Below, one piece after another: positions 1 through 7,750 of a stretch of 64,000 nucleotides of DNA. The stretch lies in assembly GCA_913774355.1 (NCBI GenBank), contig CAJYGB010000043.1, positions 1-64,000 on the forward strand. Direction: 5' to 3'. The DNA comes from an uncultured Chryseobacterium sp. Lineage in GTDB: Bacteria; Bacteroidota; Bacteroidia; Flavobacteriales; Weeksellaceae. A program made the position numbers and the translations under genes. The notes below the pieces were generated by a model that ran no database searches, was not told the DNA's origin, and saw only the letters and a list, made by a program, of their open reading frames with translations. Each line of letters starts with the position of its first letter. The stretch's first letter is position 1.

Positions 1-130
1 TTGCCTGGACGCTTAATAATAGAAGGTGTTCCAAAGATTATGAAAGAAAAACTGAAAATGCCAATGCTTATATGATCATAGCGAACATCATGAGATTGGC
101 TAAGAAAATTTAACTCAAACAGCTTCTTAG
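1..130 (+). mobile_element. Right end of an IS5-like insertion sequence (partial)
   Basis: The window opens inside an insertion sequence whose transposase tail is read on the plus strand. After the transposase stop codon the sequence CTCAAACAGCTTC (114-126) is a plausible terminal inverted repeat. It is followed by TTAG (127-130), which fits the YTAR-type 4-bp target duplication of IS5-group elements. The left end lies outside the window, so repeat and duplication cannot be confirmed. The insertion sits just downstream of the 3' end of the GreA/GreB-like gene. Confidence 0.45.
3..113 (+). CDS. Transposase C-terminal fragment, IS5-family type (cut by window edge)
   Basis: A 36-codon open frame runs from the window edge to TAA at 111-113. 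It reads AWTLNNRRCSKDYERKTENA and then continues to the stop. The pattern W-x-N-N-x-R-R-x-S-K-D-Y-E-R-x-T-E-N is typical of the extreme C-terminus of IS5-family DDE transposases, where the last catalytic Glu region is followed by this arginine-rich helix. It is too short to assign to a named element. The rest of the gene is outside the window, so whether it is intact is unknown. Confidence 0.6.
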   Translation, partial: AWTLNNRRCSKDYERKTENANAYMIIANIMRLAKKI

Positions 131-153
131 TACTTTTTACATGGCTCTTTCCT

Positions 154-603
154 TTACAAAACCTCCACAATCTTCTGATGGATTTTATTTAAAGTAAATT
201 CGTCTCCGGGTTTCATGCCCATCATTTTTTGAGCCATCGGGCTTTCGGAGGAAATGGCGTAGAACCGGTCGCCTTCAAAGAAAAATTCTCCCAATGAGAC
301 CGAAATATAAAACCTCGCCTTATTGGTAATTACCAGAGAACCCAGCTGTACCCTGTCTGTGGAATTGTTCAGGACTTTCGCCATATTTCTCCTGAGATCA
401 TGCAAAGCACCCAACTGGCGCTGCATCTGGTAAATTTCCTCCTGCATCTCCTCTCTTATACTGTCATATTTCGGGGTCTTTTTTATTTCGCGGCTTGCTT
501 CGAGGGTAAATTCAATAAAATTTTTAAGTTTTTCAATTTTTCCGGCAATCACGTCTTTTACATAATTTCTTATGTTATTTTTCTCAAATACTATCTTCTC
601 CAT
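154..603 (-). CDS. GreA/GreB-like C-terminal domain protein
   Basis: Encodes 149 residues. The N-terminal half is helical and charged, as in the coiled-coil arm of transcript-cleavage factors. The C-terminal half has the GreA/GreB FKBP-like pattern: Q-L-G-S-L-V near residue 96 and S-P-M-A-Q and K-P-G-D-E-F near the end. GreA-family proteins enter the RNA polymerase secondary channel and rescue stalled complexes. This stand-alone flavobacterial version is not proven to do so, because the acidic tip pair of GreA is not obvious. The ATG at 603 was chosen over an in-frame ATG 25 codons upstream, because the extra residues form a non-conserved hydrophobic stretch lying in AT-rich intergenic DNA. 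Confidence 0.7.
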   Translation of the reverse strand: MEKIVFEKNNIRNYVKDVIAGKIEKLKNFIEFTLEASREIKKTPKYDSIREEMQEEIYQMQRQLGALHDLRRNMAKVLNNSTDRVQLGSLVITNKARFYISVSLGEFFFEGDRFYAISSESPMAQKMMGMKPGDEFTLNKIHQKIVEVL

Positions 604-742
604 GTATCGAATCTTTACTATAAAGATAATATTTTTTAAATAATCTCTAATCAGCTTAACATAAAATAACAATCCCATTTATTTTTTAAATTTTTAAAAA
701 TTATTTCTACATTTACGAACTTTAATTTTAAAAACTAAAATC

Positions 743-1105
743 ATGTTTAAAGCACCATTTTCCTTCAATGGGAGAATCAGAAGAACAGAATACGGGTTAT
801 CCTATCTTATTTATTTAGCATTTTCTGTTCCGTTTAATCTTTTCACTTTTAATAACGATGAACCTTCAGGAATCGTTCTTGTCATCTTTTTACTTTTAGC
901 TATTCCTTTAATTTGGTTTATGCTGGCACAAGGGGCGAAGAGATGCCACGACCGCGGCAACTCCGGATGGTTCCAGATCATTCCTTTTTATGGACTGTGG
1001 ATGTTATTTGCAGACAGCGATAAAGGACCAAACGAATACGGACCGAATCCAAAAGGAGAGGGAAATTACAATTCGATTAACGAAATCGGTAAAAAAGAAG
1101 CTTAA
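743..1105 (+). CDS. DUF805 family membrane protein
   Basis: A 120-residue inner-membrane protein. The N-terminus has F-x-F-x-G-R-I-R-R-T-E-Y (residues 6-17), the hallmark opening of DUF805. It is followed by two hydrophobic segments (about 20-36 and 45-65) and the A-x-R-x-H-D-R-G-x-S-G-W motif near residues 66-77. The C-terminus ends with the usual D-x-G-P-N-x-Y-G-x-N-P. The family has no established function. The gene stands alone and shares a bidirectional terminator (1109-1134) with the convergent SRPBCC gene. Confidence 0.85.
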   Translation: MFKAPFSFNGRIRRTEYGLSYLIYLAFSVPFNLFTFNNDEPSGIVLVIFLLLAIPLIWFMLAQGAKRCHDRGNSGWFQIIPFYGLWMLFADSDKGPNEYGPNPKGEGNYNSINEIGKKEA

Positions 1106-1108
1106 TAA

Positions 1109-1134
1109 AAAGCCTTGTCCGTCGACAAGGCTTT
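1109..1134. terminator. Bidirectional intrinsic terminator
   Basis: An 11-bp perfect stem, AAAGCCTTGTC / GACAAGGCTTT, encloses a CGTC loop with T-rich DNA on the right and A-rich DNA on the left. It lies between the convergent DUF805 and SRPBCC genes and can serve both. Confidence 0.85.
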
Positions 1135-1138
1135 CATT

Positions 1139-1672
1139 TTATTTTTCAGTTAATTTTTTTAGGTTATTGAGTCCTTCTTCATAGGACTTTCCCATCTGGT
1201 AATCCATGATCGGGCGCATTATTTTCATCATAGGATCCTGTTCCGTATCCATAGTCCAGGTTACTTTTGTTCCGTTTCCTTCAGGTGAAAGAATCATTTC
1301 GGAAGTAGCCTGTCCTTCAAACGGCTTTTTAAAAATCATTTCCGTTTTCTGCCTTTGATAAGGAACCAGTTCTTTGATTTCCTGGCAGCCTGCGCCTGCA
1401 TCATTGTTTTTGCTGTCCCAGCAATATTGATCTCCTATCTGCCCTGAAGTTCCCGAATAAACAAGCTTCATTTTGGGATCCAGTTTCAGCCAGGGATTCC
1501 ATTTGTTGACGGCCTGCATGGAACTGATTTGCTGCCAGATTTTCTCTTTCGGCGCGTGGATCACCATGGATTTTTCATAGTGATAGTTTTTGCCGAAAGC
1601 CAGCATGGCAATAACAGCGTACACGACAAATAAGATAATTAGGATGCCGATAATTTTTAGAAATGTTTTCAT
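1139..1672 (-). CDS. SRPBCC family protein with N-terminal membrane anchor
   Basis: Encodes 177 residues. An N-terminal hydrophobic helix (about residues 5-25) probably anchors the protein. The rest has the START/SRPBCC hydrophobic-pocket pattern: V-I-H-A-P-K-E-K-I-W-Q near residue 37, W-N-P-W, and a long C-terminal helix around residues 150-175. Members bind small hydrophobic ligands; the ligand here is unknown. The ATG at 1672 is preferred to the GTG two codons upstream. The gene is monocistronic by spacing. Confidence 0.75.
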   Translation of the reverse strand: MKTFLKIIGILIILFVVYAVIAMLAFGKNYHYEKSMVIHAPKEKIWQQISSMQAVNKWNPWLKLDPKMKLVYSGTSGQIGDQYCWDSKNNDAGAGCQEIKELVPYQRQKTEMIFKKPFEGQATSEMILSPEGNGTKVTWTMDTEQDPMMKIMRPIMDYQMGKSYEEGLNNLKKLTEK

Positions 1673-1884
1673 AGTCACCGTATTTTAGAGGTTAATTTTT
1701 TTAGATAAGGAGATAATCCGGTTGCTGTCAAATGTAATCAATTCCGGTATATTCCGGCTTCGCATATGACAAGATTATGCAATCCCGTCAATTTTGTCAC
1801 ATCTCCGGGCTCAGGCATTATTTTTGAGCAATTTAGCTGTCGGTTCATCAGAATCGTTACATTTACAAATACTAAAATAAGACT

Positions 1885-3933
1885 ATGACTATTTTAACGG
1901 AAAAATTTAATACCCCATATCATTCGGCTCCATTCGATCAGATCAGTAATGAAGACTTTCTTCCTGCTTTTAAAGAGCTGATCCAAAAATCGGAAGAGGA
2001 AATTGATGCGATCGTCAATAATCCTGCAGAACCAACTTTTGAAAATGTAATCGAAGCCCTGGCTTACTCCGGAGAACAGCTGGATATTGTTTCCAATGTA
2101 TTTTTCAATCTGAATTCTGCCGAAACCAGCGATGAGCTGCAGCAGATCGCCCAGGAAGTTTCCCCGATCCTAACGGAATATTCCTCGAAAATCTCCCAGA
2201 ACGAAGCCTTGTTTAACAAAATTAAAAAAGTCTACGAAGAAAAGGAAAAATACAACCTTAACGAGGAACAACAGATGCTTTTAAACGAGACTTATAAAGG
2301 TTTTGTACGAAGCGGTGCCCTGCTGAATGAAGAAGACAAGGAAAAATTAAAGAAAATCAGCATGGATTTATCTTTAAAGTCGCTTCAGTTCGGGCAGAAT
2401 GTCCTGGCTTCCACCAATCATTATTTTAAACACATTACCCATAAGGAAGACCTGGCGGGAATCCCCGAAGCCATTCTGGAACAATATGCCGAAGAAGCAA
2501 AAGAAAGGCATCTCGAAGGATGGGTGGTAACCTTACAGTATCCAAGCTATATTCCGTTCATGACGTATGCAGAAAACCGGAATTTAAGAAAGGAACTGGC
2601 ACTAGCAAACGGGAAAAAGTCTTTTGATGGCGGCGAGTTCGATAACCAGAATCTTATTAAAGAACTTCTTTCACTCAAGCAGCAGAAAGCAGAGCTTTTA
2701 GGTTACAAAAATTATGCAGAATATGTTCTCGAAGAACGGATGGCAAAATCTCCGGCAAAAGTAATTAATTTTCTGAACGAACTTTTAACCAAAGCACAGC
2801 CTTACGCCACCAAAGAAATTGAGGAATTAAAAACATTGGCAAAAGAAGACGGAATCGAAGAGATGCAGGCGTATGACCATGCCTTTTATTCCGAAAAGCT
2901 CCGAAAAGCGAAATATGATTTAAACGATGAGGAACTGAAACCTTATTTCCCGTTGAACCAGGTTCAGGATGCCGTCTTTGGCTTAGCCGAAGAACTTTTC
3001 CACCTTAGTTTTGAGGAAAGAAATGATATTCCCAAATATCATGAAGATGTAAAGGTTTATGAAGTCCAAGAAACAATTGCAGCATCCAGTTCAGGAATGA
3101 TTGAAAAACAATTCAAAACCCTGCTGTATGTCGACTATTTCCCTAGAAAAGGCAAAAGAGCCGGCGCCTGGATGACGAGTTATAAAAACCAGTACCAGAA
3201 AGACGGCGAAAATTCGCGTCCGCATATCTCCATTGTCTGCAATTTTACCAAACCGACAAAAGATACACCAAGCCTGCTGACGTTTCAGGAAGTAACTACA
3301 CTGTTTCATGAATTCGGACACGCCCTTCACGGAATGCTGGCCAATACGCAATACCCTACCCTTTCCGGAACTTCCGTGAAATGGGATTTTGTGGAATTGC
3401 CGTCCCAGTTCCTTGAAAATTTCTGTTACGAACCGGAATTCCTGAAAACATTTGCGAAACATTATAAAACCGGCGAAGTCTTACCGGACGAGAAAATAGA
3501 AAAAATCGCCCAGTCGAAGAACTTCATGGAAGGTTACCAGACGCTCAGACAGCTTGGTTTCGGATTGCTGGACATGAATTACCATACTAAGGTTAATGAA
3601 TTGGAGGGTAAAAGTGTGAAAGAGTTTGAGGATGAATATACGAAGGCGACCCAATTGTACCCCGCCAATCCGGAAACCGCAATGAGCCCGAGTTTCTCCC
3701 ATATTTTCCAAGGTGGATATTCCGCAGGATATTACTCCTATAAATGGGCGGAAGTGCTGGATGCCGACGCGTTCCAATATTTCAAGGAAAACGGGATCTT
3801 CAATCCGGAAATTGCCGCAAAATATAAGGTTCTGTTGTCTTCCGGCGGCACAAAAGATCCGATGGAGTTGTACAAAAACTTCCGGGGAAGTGAACCAAAA
3901 GTGGAGAGTCTGCTGAAGAGGGCGTTTGGGTAG
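1885..3933 (+). CDS. M3 family oligopeptidase (oligopeptidase A / Dcp type)
   Basis: A 682-residue cytosolic zinc metallopeptidase (no signal peptide seen) that cleaves short peptides. The zinc motif H475-E476-F477-G478-H479 is clear, and the third ligand Glu is expected about 25 residues later in the F-V-E-L-P-S-Q-F-L-E-N-F segment, which is also conserved. G-Y-S-A-G-Y-Y-S-Y-x-W near residue 612 is the family substrate-binding signature. Length matches the PrlC/Dcp subfamily (about 680). It is a single gene followed by its own terminator at 3947-3980. Confidence 0.95.
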   Translation: MTILTEKFNTPYHSAPFDQISNEDFLPAFKELIQKSEEEIDAIVNNPAEPTFENVIEALAYSGEQLDIVSNVFFNLNSAETSDELQQIAQEVSPILTEYSSKISQNEALFNKIKKVYEEKEKYNLNEEQQMLLNETYKGFVRSGALLNEEDKEKLKKISMDLSLKSLQFGQNVLASTNHYFKHITHKEDLAGIPEAILEQYAEEAKERHLEGWVVTLQYPSYIPFMTYAENRNLRKELALANGKKSFDGGEFDNQNLIKELLSLKQQKAELLGYKNYAEYVLEERMAKSPAKVINFLNELLTKAQPYATKEIEELKTLAKEDGIEEMQAYDHAFYSEKLRKAKYDLNDEELKPYFPLNQVQDAVFGLAEELFHLSFEERNDIPKYHEDVKVYEVQETIAASSSGMIEKQFKTLLYVDYFPRKGKRAGAWMTSYKNQYQKDGENSRPHISIVCNFTKPTKDTPSLLTFQEVTTLFHEFGHALHGMLANTQYPTLSGTSVKWDFVELPSQFLENFCYEPEFLKTFAKHYKTGEVLPDEKIEKIAQSKNFMEGYQTLRQLGFGLLDMNYHTKVNELEGKSVKEFEDEYTKATQLYPANPETAMSPSFSHIFQGGYSAGYYSYKWAEVLDADAFQYFKENGIFNPEIAAKYKVLLSSGGTKDPMELYKNFRGSEPKVESLLKRAFG

Positions 3934-3946
3934 AAATATTTTTTTT

Positions 3947-3980
3947 AAAAACCATTGAGTGAATGAGCTTAATGGTTTTT
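3947..3980 (+). terminator. Terminator of the M3 peptidase gene
   Basis: The stem AAAAACCATT / AATGGTTTTT is separated by a 14-nt loop and followed by a T-rich run. It starts 14 nt after the stop codon. Confidence 0.8.
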
Positions 3981-3998
3981 TTATTTTAAATTAGAGCC

Positions 3999-4421
3999 AT
4001 GGAATTAATTATGAATATTGTCTGCCAGGTATACTTTGACGAAAAGTCAACCGAAAAGATATTTGAACTTCTTAACCTATATCTGCCGAAATACGAAGAG
4101 CTGAATTTAGATTATACCCTAAAGGAAGGCTTTAAAAGTCATTATGAAATGATTGAGTATTTTGTAATCACGGACAATATCCGCCAGACATTTTACTGGA
4201 ATCAGCAGCATGATAACCCTAACAACCTTACGTTTGGCGTTAATATAACAGATGATAACAAAACCGTATTCAGCCTGACGATTGACGGAACTATTTCATT
4301 GGCGGAAATTTATTTAAAGGATCTAAAGAAGAAATTAAATTCCGATGTCGGAGTTATTACTTTTGTGAATCCTGCAGAATATCAGAATGGAGCTGATTTT
4401 AAAGAGATATCAGCCGGTTAA
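3999..4421 (+). CDS. Uncharacterised 140-residue protein
   Basis: I do not recognise a family. The protein is acidic and soluble, with no signal peptide or membrane segment. Predicted alternation of strands and helices (Q-V-Y-F-D near 11, Y-F-V-I-T near 53, F-G-V-N-I near 76, F-S-L-T-I near 88) suggests a small alpha/beta domain. It ends 14 nt before the 439-residue gene that leads into the tRNA-like pair, so the two may share a transcript. An alternative start four codons downstream (4011) cannot be excluded. Confidence 0.6.
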   Translation: MELIMNIVCQVYFDEKSTEKIFELLNLYLPKYEELNLDYTLKEGFKSHYEMIEYFVITDNIRQTFYWNQQHDNPNNLTFGVNITDDNKTVFSLTIDGTISLAEIYLKDLKKKLNSDVGVITFVNPAEYQNGADFKEISAG

Positions 4422-4435
4422 TATTTAGAAAAACG

Positions 4436-5755
4436 ATGCATAATATTCAGAATCTTTATAAAAGCCTGAACGAGCGCAAGCGCCCGGAAGATATTGCAGA
4501 GCTCATTGCTGATCTTATGCATGATAAACTCACAGTTGCTGAAAATGAAATTCTTAAAACAGCTGCACAGAGTGCCTTAAACAGAAATTTTTTCGGATAC
4601 ACATCCATGCTGGAAAGTTTCGGTGAAGTCATCGGAGCCGACAGGCAGATTAACAAAGCTCTTGAAATCTTCAAGGTTCAAAACTTTTCAGATTCGGATT
4701 ACAGTAAGACCGAAGGAATTGAACTTTTTTTATATGGTATTTCTCCTCTAATTTCAAAATCGGTAGGTCAGAATAATTTCAAAACGGACCGATTGAATAA
4801 GGTAGAGCGAAAAGAAGCAGGCCTTCATATCTCAAGGAGGAGCTACAACAAAAAATGGCGCCTCCTGAAAAGGATTGAAAAAAGACTTCAGAAATGTATT
4901 GTTGAACATAAAAAACTGGAATTCCAGAAGATTTCAAAACATGGTTTAAGCCACACTATTGCTTTTAAGGATTTCAATTCAGATCTAAACACAGCCTGTT
5001 TCATTGCTTACTATAACGCACGTTGCAATGTAAGAAGTGTCTTTACCAATCATAGCCAGGAAAGACCTTTTGATGAAATCTGTGACATGTTATTTAAAAG
5101 ATGCGTCCACAATAGCGAATCTACGAACTGGTGGGCGATCTCCCATATCTACACGAGTGATGAAACATTATCTTATTTAACGGAGGAACAAAAGGGGTTG
5201 CTTTTAGGAAAATGGACCTCAGTAATTCAGGAAATTGCGGAATTTCTGGGTGATTTATGGAAAAACAATGACATTAACAGGAAGACCATGACAGTACGAA
5301 GAGGAAATGATTCGTCTACATGGAATAATACTGCCGGAGCCTGGAATAAAGCCAGAGACAGCTGGATGAATCTTATCTATTCCTTAGGAATGGAATTTAT
5401 TCTGGATGATCTCTGCTTTGGGAAAGCCATGAGATTGATGGCCGCTGATGTCGTTGCCTGGCATTATACAACCGGTGGTAAAATTGATCCTGATACGGAA
5501 GTCTGGAATAAACTTCCGCTACCTTGGGAAGTTTTTGAAGGAAAAGCTTTTTGTAATAAAAAATTAATTGCTGATATTTGCAGGGAAGTGGGAACAGATC
5601 CGGAAAAATCCGGATGGATCGCCCCAAGAATGCATACGGTTGCAAAATTTAAACCTACCCCCGAACTTGTGCACGGCGTAATGGTTTCAAATCCGTTTAT
5701 GGCAAAAATACTTAAAAAAAATAAATTTTTCTCGGGGAAAATTAATAATAATTAA
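4436..5755 (+). CDS. Uncharacterised 439-residue Trp-rich protein upstream of tandem tRNA-like genes
   Basis: No family is recognised with confidence. The protein is soluble and mostly helical by appearance. A strongly basic patch lies near residues 133-155 (K-K-W-R-L-L-K-R-I-E-K-R-L-Q-K), which could bind nucleic acid. The C-terminal half is unusually Trp-rich: T-N-W-W near 223, K-W-T-S-V near 260, then R-R-G-N-D-S-S-T-W-N-N, A-W-N-K-A-R-D-S-W, V-V-A-W-H and P-L-P-W-E-V. The TAA stop at 5753-5755 is followed after one base by a complete tRNA-like gene, so protein and RNA are probably co-transcribed. This layout recalls RNA-repair or Ro-protein/Y-RNA operons, but no TROVE or RtcB signature is visible. 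Confidence 0.65.
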   Translation: MHNIQNLYKSLNERKRPEDIAELIADLMHDKLTVAENEILKTAAQSALNRNFFGYTSMLESFGEVIGADRQINKALEIFKVQNFSDSDYSKTEGIELFLYGISPLISKSVGQNNFKTDRLNKVERKEAGLHISRRSYNKKWRLLKRIEKRLQKCIVEHKKLEFQKISKHGLSHTIAFKDFNSDLNTACFIAYYNARCNVRSVFTNHSQERPFDEICDMLFKRCVHNSESTNWWAISHIYTSDETLSYLTEEQKGLLLGKWTSVIQEIAEFLGDLWKNNDINRKTMTVRRGNDSSTWNNTAGAWNKARDSWMNLIYSLGMEFILDDLCFGKAMRLMAADVVAWHYTTGGKIDPDTEVWNKLPLPWEVFEGKAFCNKKLIADICREVGTDPEKSGWIAPRMHTVAKFKPTPELVHGVMVSNPFMAKILKKNKFFSGKINNN

Positions 5756-5756
5756 A

Positions 5757-5829
5757 GACAGGTTAATTCAGTGGTAGAATGTCCGGCTCTTCTTCCGGAT
5801 CGACGCAGGTTCGAGCCCTGCACCTGTCT
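5757..5829 (+). tRNA. tRNA-like gene with an 8-nt anticodon loop and no clear identity
   Basis: All four arms fold with full pairing. The acceptor is GACAGGT (5757-5763) with ACCTGTC (5822-5828). T8-A9 are 5764-5765. The D-stem is ATTC/GAAT with loop AGTGGTA. The anticodon stem is TCCGG (5782-5786) with CCGGA (5795-5799). There is a 5-nt variable region. The T-stem is GCAGG/CCTGC with loop TTCGAGC. The discriminator is T and CCA is not encoded. The anticodon loop CTCTTCTT has 8 nt and no purine at position 37, so the anticodon could be read as CTT, TTC or TCT. It starts 1 nt after the upstream stop codon. It is either a decoding-incompetent tRNA mimic or a +1-frameshift-type tRNA. Confidence 0.7.
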
Positions 5830-5833
5830 GTTT

Positions 5834-5905
5834 CCCGGTATGGCTTAGCTGCAGAGCATCCGGCCCTTCACCCGGGATAGCAAAGGTTCAAGCTCTGTTA
5901 TCAGA
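5834..5905 (+). pseudogene. Second, degenerate tRNA-like element
   Basis: It lies 4 nt after the first tRNA-like gene. The D-arm GCTT/AGAGC-type stem with loop AGCTGCA (5847-5853) and the T-loop TTCAAGC (5887-5893) are tRNA-like. The acceptor CCCGGTA (5834-5840) pairs with 5899-5905 at only about five of seven positions, and the T-stem has a mismatch. The anticodon arm again begins TCCGG and contains CCTTCAC, so both copies centre on CTTC. It reads as a diverged tandem duplicate or a structured non-decoding RNA. Confidence 0.5.
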
Positions 5906-5954
5906 ATAAAGTTTATAAAGATAAGAACCTCAATTAAAAATTTCAGATCAAACA

Positions 5955-6014
5955 ATGGAAAATGAAAATCTCCAAGATAAAATTTTAGTTGAACACATCG
6001 AAAACCCCTTATGA
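5955..6014 (+). CDS. 19-codon micro-ORF overlapping the acetyltransferase start
   Basis: ATG at 5955 opens a 19-residue frame (MENENLQDKILVEHIENPL) that stops at TGA 6012-6014. The stop overlaps the acetyltransferase start in ATGA, an arrangement typical of translational coupling. The peptide resembles nothing I know. It may be a short leader, a relic of a longer gene, or chance. Confidence 0.3.
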   Translation: MENENLQDKILVEHIENPL

Positions 6015-6484
6015 AACAACCTCATCCCATTGAAATCATCCCTTTCTCCGATGATCTTCAGGACCATATCAAAATCCTTAATTATGAATGGCTGGAAAAA
6101 TATTTCAGGATCGAAGAAGGTGATCGGGTTTCGTTGTCCGATCCGAAAAAAGAAATTATTGAGAAAGGCGGATTCATCTTTTACGCAAAACTTAACGGTG
6201 AAATCGTAGGAACAGCCTCTTTATTGAAAAAATCAGGCACTGTTTTCGAGCTCGGTAAAATGGCTGTTTCCGGAAAAGCTCAGGGCCACGGGATCGGAAC
6301 GGTACTGCTTGAGCATTGTCTTAAATTTGCAGAGGAACTTTCCATTGAAAAACTGGTCCTGTATTCCAATACAAGGTTACAGTCTGCCATACATCTCTAT
6401 AAAAAGTATGGCTTTCAGGAAGTACCGCTTGAACCCGGACTTTATGAAAGAGCGGATATCAAGATGGAGAAACATTTAATGTAA
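6011..6484 (+). CDS. GNAT family N-acetyltransferase
   Basis: A 157-residue acetyl-CoA-dependent acyltransferase. Motif A is clear: L-G-K-M-A-V-S, then Q-G-H-G-I-G-T-V-L-L-E near residues 91-104, which is the Q/R-x-x-G-x-G/A pyrophosphate-binding loop. The C-terminal Y-K-K-Y-G-F-Q-E near 133-140 is the usual motif B end. The substrate is unknown. The start codon overlaps the stop of the preceding micro-ORF. Closeness to the tRNA-like pair invites comparison with GNAT toxins that modify aminoacyl-tRNA, but no antitoxin gene is next to it and the sequence looks like an ordinary small-molecule GNAT. Confidence 0.85.
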   Translation: MKQPHPIEIIPFSDDLQDHIKILNYEWLEKYFRIEEGDRVSLSDPKKEIIEKGGFIFYAKLNGEIVGTASLLKKSGTVFELGKMAVSGKAQGHGIGTVLLEHCLKFAEELSIEKLVLYSNTRLQSAIHLYKKYGFQEVPLEPGLYERADIKMEKHLM

Positions 6485-6510
6485 GCATTTCACATTCATC
6501 ATTTAAAATC

Positions 6511-6894
6511 ATGAATATCATAATCAAAAGACTGGAAAACGTAAAAAAACTTCAGGCCAAACGTTGGGAAAATGAAGATCACTGGGATGCGATCAACGAT
6601 CTTCTGATCAGGGAACTGGATGAAATTTTGCAGATTGAGCCGGAAAATACCTCAGCTCTGATCAATACCGGTGCGGTCTATTCCGATATGGGAGAAGACG
6701 AACAGGCACTGGCCCATCTGCACAGAGCATTACATCTCGGTTCTTCCGACAAAAACCTTTTCATCAACCTTGCGATTGTTATGGCCTACATGGGGAAACA
6801 TCCGGAAGAGTACCACGAATACCTCGAAGAAGCAGAAGACAAAACGGAAGATCCGCTAACCTTTAAAGCCCATTTCAATCCCGAGTCCCGTTAG
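6511..6894 (+). CDS. Small TPR-repeat protein
   Basis: Encodes 127 residues. Two consecutive 34-residue-like units are visible around residues 42-105: N-T-S-A-L-I-N-T-G-A-V-Y-S-D-M-G and E-Q-A-L-A-H-L-H-R-A-L-H-L-G, followed by K-N-L-F-I-N-L-A. These match the TPR spacing of small and large hydrophobics. TPR proteins mediate protein-protein contacts; no partner can be inferred. It follows the acetyltransferase gene by 26 nt and may be co-transcribed with it. Confidence 0.65.
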   Translation: MNIIIKRLENVKKLQAKRWENEDHWDAINDLLIRELDEILQIEPENTSALINTGAVYSDMGEDEQALAHLHRALHLGSSDKNLFINLAIVMAYMGKHPEEYHEYLEEAEDKTEDPLTFKAHFNPESR

Positions 6895-6966
6895 TCATTT
6901 TATTTAATTTTAAGCATCAAAAATCACTTAAAAACATCTTATCAAAAACTTTAAAAGCAAATAACT

Positions 6967-7632
6967 ATGTTCACATTTTTTAAAAGAAAAAATCCTGAAA
7001 CAAACATCCGCTCCATTTCTGTCCCGACTTTCGGATGGGAAACCGTCGAACAGAATGATGAACGCATCGTTTGGGTAAATCCGGAGCAGAGCGCTCTGAT
7101 TTCTCTTTATTTTTTTAACATTCCGCCCGATTTACCAACGGTTAAAAACGTAGAAGAATTACGGAATTTTTACCGGCAGTCGGTTGCAGAATCAGGAGGA
7201 GGCCTCGTTGAAGTGTCTGTATTCAAACTTCACGGTATCCCCAGCGTTAAAACTATTTTTAAAATGCCGCAGCCGGAACGCGGGATGACCTATCTTGCTT
7301 CCGTTACCATACCCTTTGAAAACTGCAGTTTTGTAATTAAAGCCCAGGCAGTTGAAGTGGGAACAACGGGAATAAGAGACAATCTTGTATTAAGCCAATT
7401 TCTACAGACCGGCGAGGTCACTTTCGACGATGATGGACTGAAAAACTGGTTTGAAGACCCCTATGACGCTTCATTCAGAGAGGGAGCCCTGATGAATAAA
7501 TCCGAAAGAGAGGAGTACGATAAGGAATTTCCCGACCACCCGCTTTCCGTGGTTCGCCGCCTGATTCACAAAGCCCTGAAGGAAATGGTATTAAATGATG
7601 ACATAAAACATCTGCCTGCTTTCGATAAATAA
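6967..7632 (+). CDS. Uncharacterised 221-residue protein
   Basis: No family is recognised. It is cytosolic by appearance (no signal peptide or membrane span) with mixed alpha/beta content. Features include the aromatic stretch L-Y-F-F-N-I-P-P-D near residue 46 and an acidic C-terminal region that ends in a basic helix (V-V-R-R-L-I-H-K-A-L-K). Base composition matches its neighbours. It may belong to the 6011-7632 run of same-strand genes. Confidence 0.6.
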   Translation: MFTFFKRKNPETNIRSISVPTFGWETVEQNDERIVWVNPEQSALISLYFFNIPPDLPTVKNVEELRNFYRQSVAESGGGLVEVSVFKLHGIPSVKTIFKMPQPERGMTYLASVTIPFENCSFVIKAQAVEVGTTGIRDNLVLSQFLQTGEVTFDDDGLKNWFEDPYDASFREGALMNKSEREEYDKEFPDHPLSVVRRLIHKALKEMVLNDDIKHLPAFDK

Positions 7633-7750
7633 TAAAAATTAACGGCAAAAACAGAGTGCGTATGAAATATTACCGCTCTGTGTCTTTATGTCCTTTTTTT
7701 CACTAACTTAGTCATGTTATTTACTGAAAAACAAGGCATCACCCAATAGT

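Noticed and set aside
5757..6484. GNAT toxin acting on the tRNA-like RNA (TacT/AtaT style)
   Set aside because: The acetyltransferase has no adjacent antitoxin and looks like a general GNAT. Closeness alone does not support a toxin claim.
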